DNA of 64,000 nucleotides, from NCBI RefSeq assembly GCF_014172405.1, contig NZ_WNXC01000001.1, positions 1,736,001 through 1,800,000 of the forward strand, given 5' to 3'. Positions 16,729 to 24,459 of this stretch are shown here, one piece after another. The stretch is from Pedobacter gandavensis. Lineage in GTDB: Bacteria > Bacteroidota > Bacteroidia > Sphingobacteriales > Sphingobacteriaceae. The notes beneath the pieces were generated by a model. It saw nothing but the letters and a program-made list of their open reading frames with translations. It was not told the origin of the DNA and ran no database searches. The translations under genes and the position numbers were made by a program. Position 1 is the stretch's first letter. Each line of letters opens with the position of its first letter.

Positions 16729-19700
16729 TTAAAATGTGGCTGTAAAACCGATGCTATAGCTCTTTAACTGCGGATAGTTATTTCCATTTCCACCACCTTC
16801 AACATTCCCGATACTTTCCACGTCAATGTCTTTCGTGATTTTATATAGTGGTGAATAGGTCCAAATATTTTCTCCGGAAAGCACCAAACGCGCTGAACTT
16901 AAACCGACTCTTTTCACCAGGTTTACTGGAAGGTTATACCCTACCTGAAGGTTTTTAAGACGGATATAAGCCACATTCTGTATGTATTTAGATTGCGCTT
17001 GCAGCTCTCCTGAACCATTCTGCGCTACATAGCCACGGAGCCTTGGGAAATAAGCATCCGGATTGCTTTCTGACCACATTTTGTCTTGCATAGATTTAGG
17101 GATCTTATTGTAAGGGCGATTGTACTGTCCCCAGAAAAGACCATTATCAGCCCCTGGATACCAATCCATTTTACCTACACCCTGGAAAAAACTGCTGAAG
17201 AAGAAACTTTTCCATTGTGCACCTAAGGAAATACCATATGTATATCTAGGCGTAGAATTACCAATCACCTTTTTATCTCCAGGATTATCAACGGTATTAT
17301 CGCCGTCATTAATTACACCATCACCATTCAAATCTTTAAACTTGATGTCTCCAGGCAATAGTTTACCACTGTTTGATGCCTTAGTTAAGATCTGTTTTGC
17401 AGAGTTCGCAATGTCTTCCGCAGAAGTAAAATAACGATCCGTATCATATCCCCAGATCTCTCCGTAATTTTGTCCGGCATAGAAGTCTGTCAGCCTTTTC
17501 TGAGGATTATTGTATTTGGTGATTTTAGCATTATAATCTGCTAGTGTTAAGCGGATGTCGTAGGTTAAAGGACTTCCTGATACCGCAAACTGATCTCTCC
17601 AGGAAATGGTTGCTTCCCATCCTTTCGTAGTTAAATCAGCATAGTTACCTTTAGGCACATCTGTTCCAAAAACTGCAGGAAGGGTCATCCCTACGGTAAA
17701 CATATTTTTAGTCTTTCTAACGTAAGCATCTCCACTAAAATTCAGGCGGTTGTTCAGGAAAGCCAGGTCAAGACCAATGTTTGTGGTTTGAGAAGTTTCC
17801 CAGGTTAGACCATCAGGTAATACTCCCGGCTGACTCGTATACTGAGGTCTCACCCCATTCAATATCCTGCCAGATTGCTCAATTTTAAATTTCTCCTGAA
17901 AAGCATAAGAAGCGATACTTCCATTTCCTAATGATCCGTAAGAAGCCCTTAATTTCATGTCGCTGATGATATTCTTATTTACCTTCCAGAATGGCTCCTG
18001 GCTTACTCTCCAACCTGCAGAAAAAGAAGGGAAAAAGTCATAACGCTGATCCGAAGGGAATTTTGAAGAACCATCATACCTACCATTTGCTTCAAATAGA
18101 TAGCGATCTTTATAAGCATAATTTACGCGGTAAAAACCACCCAATACAGCCCATTGATCATAACCGCCAGCAGTAATAATAGACTGTCCAAGGGCAAGAT
18201 TAATGTCCTTAGCATCATCAAAAATCAACCCGTTACGCGAAGCCAGCAGGCGTTTATAAGTGGATTGCTCATAATTATATCCTGCCAATACTTTGACAAA
18301 ATGATCCTTGCTGAATTTAGGTTCATATTCGCCATAAATATTAGATGCCAAATATTGTGTAGTACGGTCAGTCTGTTGGAAATCATTTGTATTGCTTCCT
18401 ACGTATTCTATGACACCCGGTTTTCTGCTGTAAGCAACAGGTACGCGCACGCGGGTATCATCATTTGTGGTTTGCTGAAAAGTAAGGTCTCCTTTAACCC
18501 TGAATTTATCATTAAAAAACTGACTGCTGAAACCTGTGGTATTTCTGAATACTTTTTTATCAGAGGTTGTACCGTTTTTCGCGGTATAATAATCTCCAAC
18601 AGTATACGCAGCTGTGTAAGTTAATGTGCCATCAGGATTAAACATTGGCGCCACATTATGCCCTTCATCAGAAAGGTTTCTGAAAATTCCGCCACCCTCT
18701 CCAACATTCAATGGCGCATAATATTTAATTGCTGAATAATCCATGTTGTTATAAACTTTCAACCAGGAATACAGTTCAGTAGAGCCTTTTGCCCTTAGGT
18801 TATACATCGAATAATCATCAGAATTATACCTAAAAAGACCGGATTGCTTGTAAGACCTACCAGAAATGTAAAAATCAGATTTACCACTTCCACCAGATAT
18901 GGATACATTGTGTTCCATTGCATTGTTATGGTCCTTGAATAGTTCTTTATACCAATCCGTATTACCATAATAAACATACTCCCCATTGGCATTAACTTCT
19001 GTTTTCGGCAGACTTGGATCCGCATCATGACGTTGCAACTCAGCTAAATATTCTGGAGAGAATTTCACTGTCTTATTGATGTTCTGTGGCGTTTGGGAAT
19101 AGTCATTCCAGGCAGACCATGCTTCATTGAAACCTTTTGCAAACTCATAACCATTGGTGACTAAGTTTGGAATGCTGGTTGGTGATTTAATCGCCCCTAA
19201 AAATGAATAAGTGATCGAAGTTTTATCTTTCTGTGGATTTTTTGTCGTGATTAAAACCACACCGAAAGCAGCCCTGGCACCATAAATCGCCGCTGATGAG
19301 GCATCTTTCAATACCGTTACCGTAGCCACATCGTTTGGATTAATCCTTGAAGGATCCCCTTCCACACCATCAATTAAGACCAAGGCACTACCACCTTGTC
19401 CGATTGAGGTGGTACCCCTAAGGTTATAAGAAGGACTTTGGTTTGGCCTGCCATCTGAAAGGGAGATGTTTAAATTAGGAATCACCCCTTGTAATCCTTG
19501 AGAAAGATTCGCAATAGGTCTGTTCTCAAAAACCTTTGAAGTGACCTGATCTACAGCACCCGTCAGGTTTTCTCTTTTTTGTGTACCATATCCAACAACC
19601 AACACCTCGTTCAGCGTCCCCGTTTCGGCAACTAAAGAAATATTCAGTTTAGTCATTTCTCCTGGTTTCACCACAACTTTACTATAGGTTGCGCTGGTAA

Positions 19701-20229
19701 AAGAAATAAAACTGGCCACTAAGGTATAAGTACCCGGTGCCGCAGAAATGGAATAAGAACCATCAGGATTACTCTGAACGCCTCTGTTCAATTCAAGAAT
19801 TTTAATACTTGCACCAGGCAAAGGATCACCCTTTTCATCCAAAACTTTACCAGTGATTTTTCCAGGTTCCTGGTTTTTCATCAAGGTAATTACGCCTGGT
19901 ACTTCTTCAGAGAAGATTAGTGAGGTGTTGGACAATAAGGAGGTCAAGATATCAGCGATCTTATCATTGGAATAATCGATCTCCTCCACCCTGATATTTT
20001 TTAACTTTAAATAGGCCGGATCATAAGCAAAGTCGACGCCACTCAAGCGCTCGAGCTTTTGAACAGCGGTCAGTAAGCTCTCGTTTTTAAAAGAAATGTT
20101 AATACGCCGGTTTAAAATCTGACCGCTGGTATTTCCTGCTAACAACACCTGTGTACTGGTGAGGATAAGGACATAGACAATGAGGGTATAACGCATAATT
20201 TTCTGCAGCAGCAGTAAATGTTTTTTCAT
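16729..20229 (-). CDS. SusC/RagA-family TonB-linked outer-membrane transporter
   Basis: The 1166-residue protein has a signal sequence (about 1-32). An STN (secretin/TonB short N-terminal) domain follows at about 45-120 (FKNESLLTAVQKLERLSGV). Next come a carboxypeptidase-regulatory-like domain at about 125-205, a plug (about 215-330) with VLVVGYGTQKRENLTGAV and VTVLKDASSAAIYGARAAFGVVLITTK, and a large beta-barrel. The STN domain shows that the transporter also signals to a FecR anti-sigma factor, which is encoded just upstream. I start at ATG 20227-20229 (MKKHLLLL); the in-frame TTG at 20247 adds six residues with no support. SusC imports the ligand captured by SusD, powered by TonB. Confidence 0.95.
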   Translation of the reverse strand: MKKHLLLLQKIMRYTLIVYVLILTSTQVLLAGNTSGQILNRRINISFKNESLLTAVQKLERLSGVDFAYDPAYLKLKNIRVEEIDYSNDKIADILTSLLSNTSLIFSEEVPGVITLMKNQEPGKITGKVLDEKGDPLPGASIKILELNRGVQSNPDGSYSISAAPGTYTLVASFISFTSATYSKVVVKPGEMTKLNISLVAETGTLNEVLVVGYGTQKRENLTGAVDQVTSKVFENRPIANLSQGLQGVIPNLNISLSDGRPNQSPSYNLRGTTSIGQGGSALVLIDGVEGDPSRINPNDVATVTVLKDASSAAIYGARAAFGVVLITTKNPQKDKTSITYSFLGAIKSPTSIPNLVTNGYEFAKGFNEAWSAWNDYSQTPQNINKTVKFSPEYLAELQRHDADPSLPKTEVNANGEYVYYGNTDWYKELFKDHNNAMEHNVSISGGSGKSDFYISGRSYKQSGLFRYNSDDYSMYNLRAKGSTELYSWLKVYNNMDYSAIKYYAPLNVGEGGGIFRNLSDEGHNVAPMFNPDGTLTYTAAYTVGDYYTAKNGTTSDKKVFRNTTGFSSQFFNDKFRVKGDLTFQQTTNDDTRVRVPVAYSRKPGVIEYVGSNTNDFQQTDRTTQYLASNIYGEYEPKFSKDHFVKVLAGYNYEQSTYKRLLASRNGLIFDDAKDINLALGQSIITAGGYDQWAVLGGFYRVNYAYKDRYLFEANGRYDGSSKFPSDQRYDFFPSFSAGWRVSQEPFWKVNKNIISDMKLRASYGSLGNGSIASYAFQEKFKIEQSGRILNGVRPQYTSQPGVLPDGLTWETSQTTNIGLDLAFLNNRLNFSGDAYVRKTKNMFTVGMTLPAVFGTDVPKGNYADLTTKGWEATISWRDQFAVSGSPLTYDIRLTLADYNAKITKYNNPQKRLTDFYAGQNYGEIWGYDTDRYFTSAEDIANSAKQILTKASNSGKLLPGDIKFKDLNGDGVINDGDNTVDNPGDKKVIGNSTPRYTYGISLGAQWKSFFFSSFFQGVGKMDWYPGADNGLFWGQYNRPYNKIPKSMQDKMWSESNPDAYFPRLRGYVAQNGSGELQAQSKYIQNVAYIRLKNLQVGYNLPVNLVKRVGLSSARLVLSGENIWTYSPLYKITKDIDVESIGNVEGGGNGNNYPQLKSYSIGFTATF

Positions 20230-20286
20230 TTGTATTTTAATTTTCAAAGCCCGGGAACCAGCATATAAAATGCCCTTTAGAGTTCC

Positions 20287-20294
20287 TATCTTTG
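20287..20294 (+). promoter_or_regulatory. -7 element for an antisense RNA in the susC leader
   Basis: TATCTTTG on the plus strand matches TAnnTTTG exactly. It points away from susC and toward the terminator at 20361-20390. No plus-strand gene exists that it could serve. The -33 element is not convincing. Confidence 0.45.
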
Positions 20295-20299
20295 ATCAT

Positions 20300-20390
20300 G
20301 AACAAAAAATAATTGTTTTGCAATTGCCAAGGGCTCAATCTATGCAATTGCTTAGTACAGGCCGGTTCTGCTTCAGAACCGGCTTTTTTT
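20300..20390 (+). ncRNA. Predicted antisense small RNA opposite the susC leader
   Basis: The interval between a perfect -7 element (20287-20294) and a strong plus-strand terminator (20361-20390) would give an RNA of about 90 bases. Its 5' part contains two copies of the palindrome GCAATTGC (20320-20327 and 20344-20351) that can pair into a hairpin. Its 3' end is a GC-rich hairpin plus seven T. It is transcribed opposite the untranslated leader of susC and contains no reading frame. Small RNAs at this exact place, between the anti-sigma gene and susC, are known in Bacteroides (DonS type), where they repress the locus. Existence and role here are prediction. Confidence 0.5.
20361..20390 (+). 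terminator. Rho-independent terminator in the fecR-susC gap (plus strand)
   Basis: GCCGGTTCT (20361-20369) pairs with AGAACCGGC (20375-20383) around a five-base loop, followed by seven T on the plus strand. The neighbouring genes are both on the minus strand, where the hairpin has no T run after it. It therefore ends a plus-strand transcript rather than fecR. Confidence 0.75.
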
Positions 20391-20397
20391 CCTTTGC

Positions 20398-21366
20398 TTA
20401 GTAAATGATTATACCATTTTCGGTCCTCCTGTATTTTTTGTGGTGTATAGAACAGATAATTTTCAAGGTTTGGGAAAGCGTATGCGTCGAACGCATCTGA
20501 ATATTATATTGATAACTGGCTACATTGGGATCCTTGCTGCTTAGAGAAACTCCATAATAAAGCTTGACGATCCGGGCGACCTCTTCAAAGCTTCCCTGAT
20601 TGAGCTCTGTGCTGAGCTCATGCCACTGGCTATTTTCAGCCAGACCAAAATCTGCCTGCTTCCAGGCATGGGAACGAAGATTATAGTTTAACTTTTTTCC
20701 AGGCAGCAACTGAGCCAACACATTTTTCTGTGTTGCAACCTGTACTTTACCTTCAGTTACACTTACCTCTATTGCGGCAGCTCCCTTTGTAGCGGTATAA
20801 TTGCTGACTTTAAATTTAGTCCCCAGTACTTTCGTGACGATTTCCCCGGAATACACTAAAAAAGGACGTCCAGGATCTTTAGCGACTTCAAAAAAGGCTG
20901 TTCCTTTTTTTAAAAATACAGTCCTCGAAGCCTGCTTATCGAAGCGCTTCGCAATTCTAAATTCACTGGATGGACTTAGGTGTACGATAGATCCGTCTGT
21001 CAGGGTGAGTTTTTTACTTTCTGAAGCCTTGGTGGAATACAAAACATAGCTTGGTAAATCCTTAGTCTTATCTCCGATTTCCTTTGCTTTGAATAAAACC
21101 CCAACAGTAATCAGCAACACCGCAGCAGCGGCATATGAAATTATTTTGCGCCAGTTTGCCAAACGATGCAACGCTGTCTCTTGCTCAGGAGCAATTACCG
21201 CAAACATCTCGGCTTTAATCCGATTGGCATCTGCCTCGTCCTGGAAACCACTGAATTCCTCTGCATCGTAAGATTCATACCATCTCTCCAAATTCAACTT
21301 TTCAGCTGATGTCAGTTTATTTTCACTGAACCGTTTTAGTATATCTTTAAATTCTTGTGATTCCAA
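20398..21366 (-). CDS. FecR-family anti-sigma factor
   Basis: The 322-residue protein has a cytoplasmic N-terminal sigma-binding part (residues about 1-85), one membrane helix (about 92-110, IISYAAAAVLLITVGVLF), a periplasmic FecR domain (about 118-220) with SKKLTLTDGSIVHLSPSSEF and FFEVAKDPGRPF, and a C-terminal DUF4974 domain (about 250-320) that meets the STN domain of the transporter. It holds the ECF sigma factor inactive until SusC is occupied by ligand. It lies 68 bases after the sigma gene and 168 bases before susC, the usual order for this signalling system. Confidence 0.94.
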   Translation of the reverse strand: MESQEFKDILKRFSENKLTSAEKLNLERWYESYDAEEFSGFQDEADANRIKAEMFAVIAPEQETALHRLANWRKIISYAAAAVLLITVGVLFKAKEIGDKTKDLPSYVLYSTKASESKKLTLTDGSIVHLSPSSEFRIAKRFDKQASRTVFLKKGTAFFEVAKDPGRPFLVYSGEIVTKVLGTKFKVSNYTATKGAAAIEVSVTEGKVQVATQKNVLAQLLPGKKLNYNLRSHAWKQADFGLAENSQWHELSTELNQGSFEEVARIVKLYYGVSLSSKDPNVASYQYNIQMRSTHTLSQTLKIICSIHHKKYRRTENGIIIY

Positions 21367-21434
21367 TCTATTGCCCTTTTTAGATAAGTAGCTTGGAAAG
21401 GCAGGATTTACTTATAGAAATCGTTAAGTGTTTG

Positions 21435-22037
21435 TTAAGAAATTATGAACCAGTTCAGTTCTATAACGAAAAATGCCAGGATTACCCATTCCGGATATTT
21501 TGAACCTAATTTAACGCGGATTCTGCGCAGGGCTTCGGATAGATGATTAGAAACCGTCTGTTCTTTTAAGTTTAACTTTTGTGCAATTTCTGCAGTAGAA
21601 TGCTGTGCCGCTTTTAACAGATAGGCTTCTTTCATCTTGTCGGGAAGCAAGGCTACTTCTCCGGCGATTATTTTTTCCAGCTCAAAATAACCATCAAGGT
21701 TATTTATAGTTGTCATTTCTTCAAAACGCTGGATGGTACTTTCCAACACTTTATCTTTTATCTTCTCTGACCTGAAATAATTAAACACCTGAAACCTAAC
21801 CGCTCCATTTAAATAATGTTCGATTTCTGTATGAATCCTAATCGTTTCACGTCTCTGCCAGATGTTAATGAAAACATTCTGAATAATATCTTTTGCCGCG
21901 GCTTCATCTTTAACCCTTTTATAAGCATGGATGTATAAGCTCCGCCAAAATTTTTCATATAGGGTAGCATATGCAGCATGATCACCGCTTTGGAGCGCGC
22001 TAATTAATGCTGATTCATTTAATACTGTCATTGGCAT
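21435..22037 (-). CDS. ECF-family RNA polymerase sigma factor
   Basis: The 200-residue protein has sigma region 2 (about 28-85, with YKRVKDEAAAKDIIQNVFINIWQ as the core signature) and region 4 (about 125-182, with HSTAEIAQKLNLKEQTVSNHLSEALRRIR as helix-turn-helix). A hydrophobic tail of about 16 residues follows (WVILAFFVIELNWFIIS), as in many FecR-partnered sigma factors of Sphingobacteriaceae. It should direct transcription of the susC locus when released by the FecR protein. A perfect -7 element lies only four bases before the ATG at 22037, so the mRNA may be leaderless or use the second ATG (22031). Confidence 0.94.
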   Translation of the reverse strand: MPMTVLNESALISALQSGDHAAYATLYEKFWRSLYIHAYKRVKDEAAAKDIIQNVFINIWQRRETIRIHTEIEHYLNGAVRFQVFNYFRSEKIKDKVLESTIQRFEEMTTINNLDGYFELEKIIAGEVALLPDKMKEAYLLKAAQHSTAEIAQKLNLKEQTVSNHLSEALRRIRVKLGSKYPEWVILAFFVIELNWFIIS

Positions 22038-22041
22038 CCCC

Positions 22042-22049
22042 CAAAAATA
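22042..22049 (-). promoter_or_regulatory. -7 promoter element of the sigma-factor gene
   Basis: On the minus strand TATTTTTG matches TAnnTTTG exactly. Its distance to the ATG (four bases) would place the transcription start on or just inside the coding sequence, suggesting a leaderless mRNA. No clear -33 TTTG is seen. Confidence 0.4.
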
Positions 22050-22210
22050 GGGCGCCCATATAAAGGAATGATTAAGTTAATGTGAACAACCGGGGAATCA
22101 ACAATGCGGAGGTATTTCTTGCTATAGGATGAAATTTGGGCAAAATTCTTTCTTTAACATGCTAAAAAACAGGTTTCACATGATTTCTCCGTCAGAATAT
22201 CCTATTGATT

Positions 22211-23047
22211 TCAGGAAGGTTTCCCCGGCAGGTGCTTCAGTTTCTCTTTTAAAACCTGATATTCTTTTTCGAGGTAACGGAATGCTTTGGTTTCAATGAC
22301 TCCCTCCGCGTAGTCCATTTTTTTATGCTCATATTCCGTTGCAACCTGATCAAAACGGGCTTTTATAACCTTGTAATGTTCTTTTTCTGCTTTTTCCAAA
22401 GAACTTTCCGGAAGGCCATTCACATTTCCTACATAGGCACTGTCGGAGATTAACTGCTCATTGGCAGATTTTAAGCAGACATAAACTTCCATTTGCGCTG
22501 TCATCATCCATTCCCTATCCAGCGGGACAAAACAGCTCCCATCTCCCCTTTTAGCAGCATTCAGAAAAAGACTTGCGCGTTTTTTTGTCGGATGACTGAC
22601 CGCTACCATCAGGATATCATCCTCAACTCCATTTTCCGCTATACTGGAGTTCCAGCTTAAATTGAGGCCATCTGTTCCTTTGCTGACTTTCAGATCTGCG
22701 GCCATTTCCAATGTGCCCTTACTAAGAATCACTTTACTATAATCTATAGTAATATTAGGGTAGTCTCCCGTTAAAGCCTGTTTTTTGTTGTAGGACGTCG
22801 CCAGATTATGAGGGTTTTTCACCGAACCTTCAGATTCCCGCTTAAAACTGACATTGATAAAATCCTTCATCGGTTTCAGTAGATCCATTGCCACCGCCAT
22901 TGCCTGGCGATTCGCCAGTTGCTTTAGGCTTGGTTTCCCCGGTTTACCCTTGCTACGGCATACCGGTTGTCCATTTAACATATAAAAAACCATATTTCCT
23001 ATTTTTCCGGAGGGATGCCCAAATGGGCCTACTTTGCATATTGCCAT
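22211..23047 (-). CDS. DUF6266-family protein
   Basis: The 278-residue protein begins MAICKVGPFGHPSGKIGN, the hallmark opening of the DUF6266 family, and continues with PVCRSKGKPGKPSLKQLANRQ and a beta-rich region with WNSS and VYVCLKS. It has no signal peptide. The family is frequent and often multicopy in Pedobacter and relatives; its function is unknown. I use the ATG at 23047. An upstream TTG (23101) would add 18 unsupported residues. A Lys/Glu-rich helix (about 235-278) ends the protein. Confidence 0.85.
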   Translation of the reverse strand: MAICKVGPFGHPSGKIGNMVFYMLNGQPVCRSKGKPGKPSLKQLANRQAMAVAMDLLKPMKDFINVSFKRESEGSVKNPHNLATSYNKKQALTGDYPNITIDYSKVILSKGTLEMAADLKVSKGTDGLNLSWNSSIAENGVEDDILMVAVSHPTKKRASLFLNAAKRGDGSCFVPLDREWMMTAQMEVYVCLKSANEQLISDSAYVGNVNGLPESSLEKAEKEHYKVIKARFDQVATEYEHKKMDYAEGVIETKAFRYLEKEYQVLKEKLKHLPGKPS

Positions 23048-23142
23048 GATAAAATTGATTAATTCGTCTGAATTGACGAAGACCAAGCTAGAGATAAACA
23101 ACCGGATATCCTATGAAACCACTATAATAATACTAATTATTT

Positions 23143-23217
23143 TAGCAACCCCTTAGCAACCTACATAAGGGAAATCTCAGCGTTTTCAGGCAATTTTAGC
23201 AAGCATGGCCCTAGCAA
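23143..23217 (+). repeat. Four TAGCAA repeats upstream of the DUF6266 gene
   Basis: TAGCAA occurs at 23143, 23154, 23197 and 23212, mostly as TAGCAAC and in two close pairs 11 and 15 bases apart. They lie about 100-170 bases upstream of the DUF6266 start, in the 418-base gap before the gene at 23466. They could be binding sites; chance is not excluded. Nothing else is recognised in this gap. Confidence 0.35.
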
Positions 23218-23465
23218 CTACCCCTTAAAACTCCAATAAAAATCACAAAATTGTAATCTCATTTAAGCAGCTATATATCCGCTGTCCAGTACAGGTTGGT
23301 ATTAAATCACACCAAATTTGTTACATAAAAACAACACCCCAAATTCCTTCACTTAAACCCTTTTCATTATTTTTAGAAAGTAGTTAATTATTTCTATGAA
23401 ATAAAATAATGACATTTCCCGACACAATTAATAAAAGCTGACAGCGTTTATGGGGGAAAGAACAT

Positions 23466-23768
23466 ATGAGAAGAATCCGATTCAATGACACATTAAATCA
23501 TAATTCAATGAAAAAACTGAGGTCAAAAGTAGTAAAAGCACTAAAAAGAGAATTCACTTTCGAATGTACCATTTCAGCAAGAATGAACCAGGTGATCTTA
23601 AACGTTAAAAACATCGTTTTTGAAGAACATCTTGGCCAGGTAATTCAGCAAACGCAGCTGATTATCGACAAATATTTCCCTCAAAGAGAAGAACACCTTT
23701 GTTTGGTGGTTAGAGAAATCGGAGGAAACAATCAAAACACCTTTAAAATCTGGAAGTCTATTCAATAG
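23466..23768 (+). CDS. Small basic protein of unknown function
   Basis: A frame of 100 residues opens at ATG 23466; a second ATG at 23508 (MKKLRSKVVKALKREF) would give 86 residues and may be the true start. The protein is basic at its N-terminus and predicted mixed alpha/beta, with no signal peptide or membrane helix. A good terminator follows 42 bases after the stop, which supports a real gene. I do not recognise a family. Confidence 0.65.
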   Translation: MRRIRFNDTLNHNSMKKLRSKVVKALKREFTFECTISARMNQVILNVKNIVFEEHLGQVIQQTQLIIDKYFPQREEHLCLVVREIGGNNQNTFKIWKSIQ

Positions 23769-23810
23769 TCAATTATATTCATACCATAAATTGAGGACAA
23801 ATTTCTCTCT

Positions 23811-23848
23811 AAAAAAGCTTTCAAATCTTAGGATTTGGAAGCTTTTTT
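23811..23848 (+). terminator. Rho-independent terminator
   Basis: AAAAAAGCTT pairs with AAGCTTTTTT, with additional pairing inside (CAAAT with ATTTG), and ends in T residues. It follows the 23466-23768 gene. Confidence 0.8.
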
Positions 23849-23964
23849 ATTTTCATCCCCTTACCTTAGGCTATATTTCAGCCGAACCAAGTAAACTGTA
23901 AACGCATAAACAATATTAACCTTAAAGTTAGCCCTATCAATATTCAACCGAACATACAATCTCA

Positions 23965-24421
23965 ATGAAATACCTATTTTGCCTACTACTCTTCCTTTTC
24001 GCTATTGAAAAATCTAATGCACAGGTAGCTGTCCCTATAAAAATTGATACCACTCAAGGGAAAACAATGGAATTATACCAATTCATTAATTCCTATATGC
24101 AACAGGATACCATCAGTAATTAATTATGGCATCCAAAATATAAGTGGGAAATGCAATTTCGACAACCTATATGCCAGAGAAGTGAAAGCGCAATACAATA
24201 GCAACTTAACTTATACTTTCGCTGCTGCATTTTGCAAATATCTGATTGATCAATATGGCCTCGAGTATTTCTATAAGTTATATTACGACCAAGAAATTAC
24301 TACTGATAATTTTATGCAAAAGGTTACTGCAATTACTGGAAAAACTGAACAGCAAATTAAAAACGGAGTGGAAGGAATCATCTTGGGCAATACTCCTCAA
24401 ACCACAAAAAAAAGCCGTTAG
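23965..24421 (+). pseudogene. Broken secreted peptidase-like gene
   Basis: An ATG at 23965 starts a signal peptide (MKYLFCLLLFLFAIEKSNAQ) and 32 further residues before a stop at 24121. Downstream, another frame stays open to 24421 and encodes a piece (TYTFAAAFCKYLIDQYGLEYFYKLYY ... TGKTEQQIKNGVEG) that looks like the C-terminal end of a gluzincin/peptidase-MA-like protein. Neither part holds an HExxH motif. The catalytic middle appears deleted and the ends are in different frames, so the gene is most likely dead. Confidence 0.6.
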
Positions 24422-24459
24422 GAGATTAATCCCAACAGCTTTCCCATTTACATTAAGCC

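Noticed and set aside
18408-18624. Several frames within susC on both strands
   Set aside because: All are shadows of the long SusC reading frame.
23143-23217. TAGCAA repeats as a CRISPR or replication-iteron array
   Set aside because: Only four short, irregularly spaced copies and no cas or rep gene; kept only as a weak repeat.
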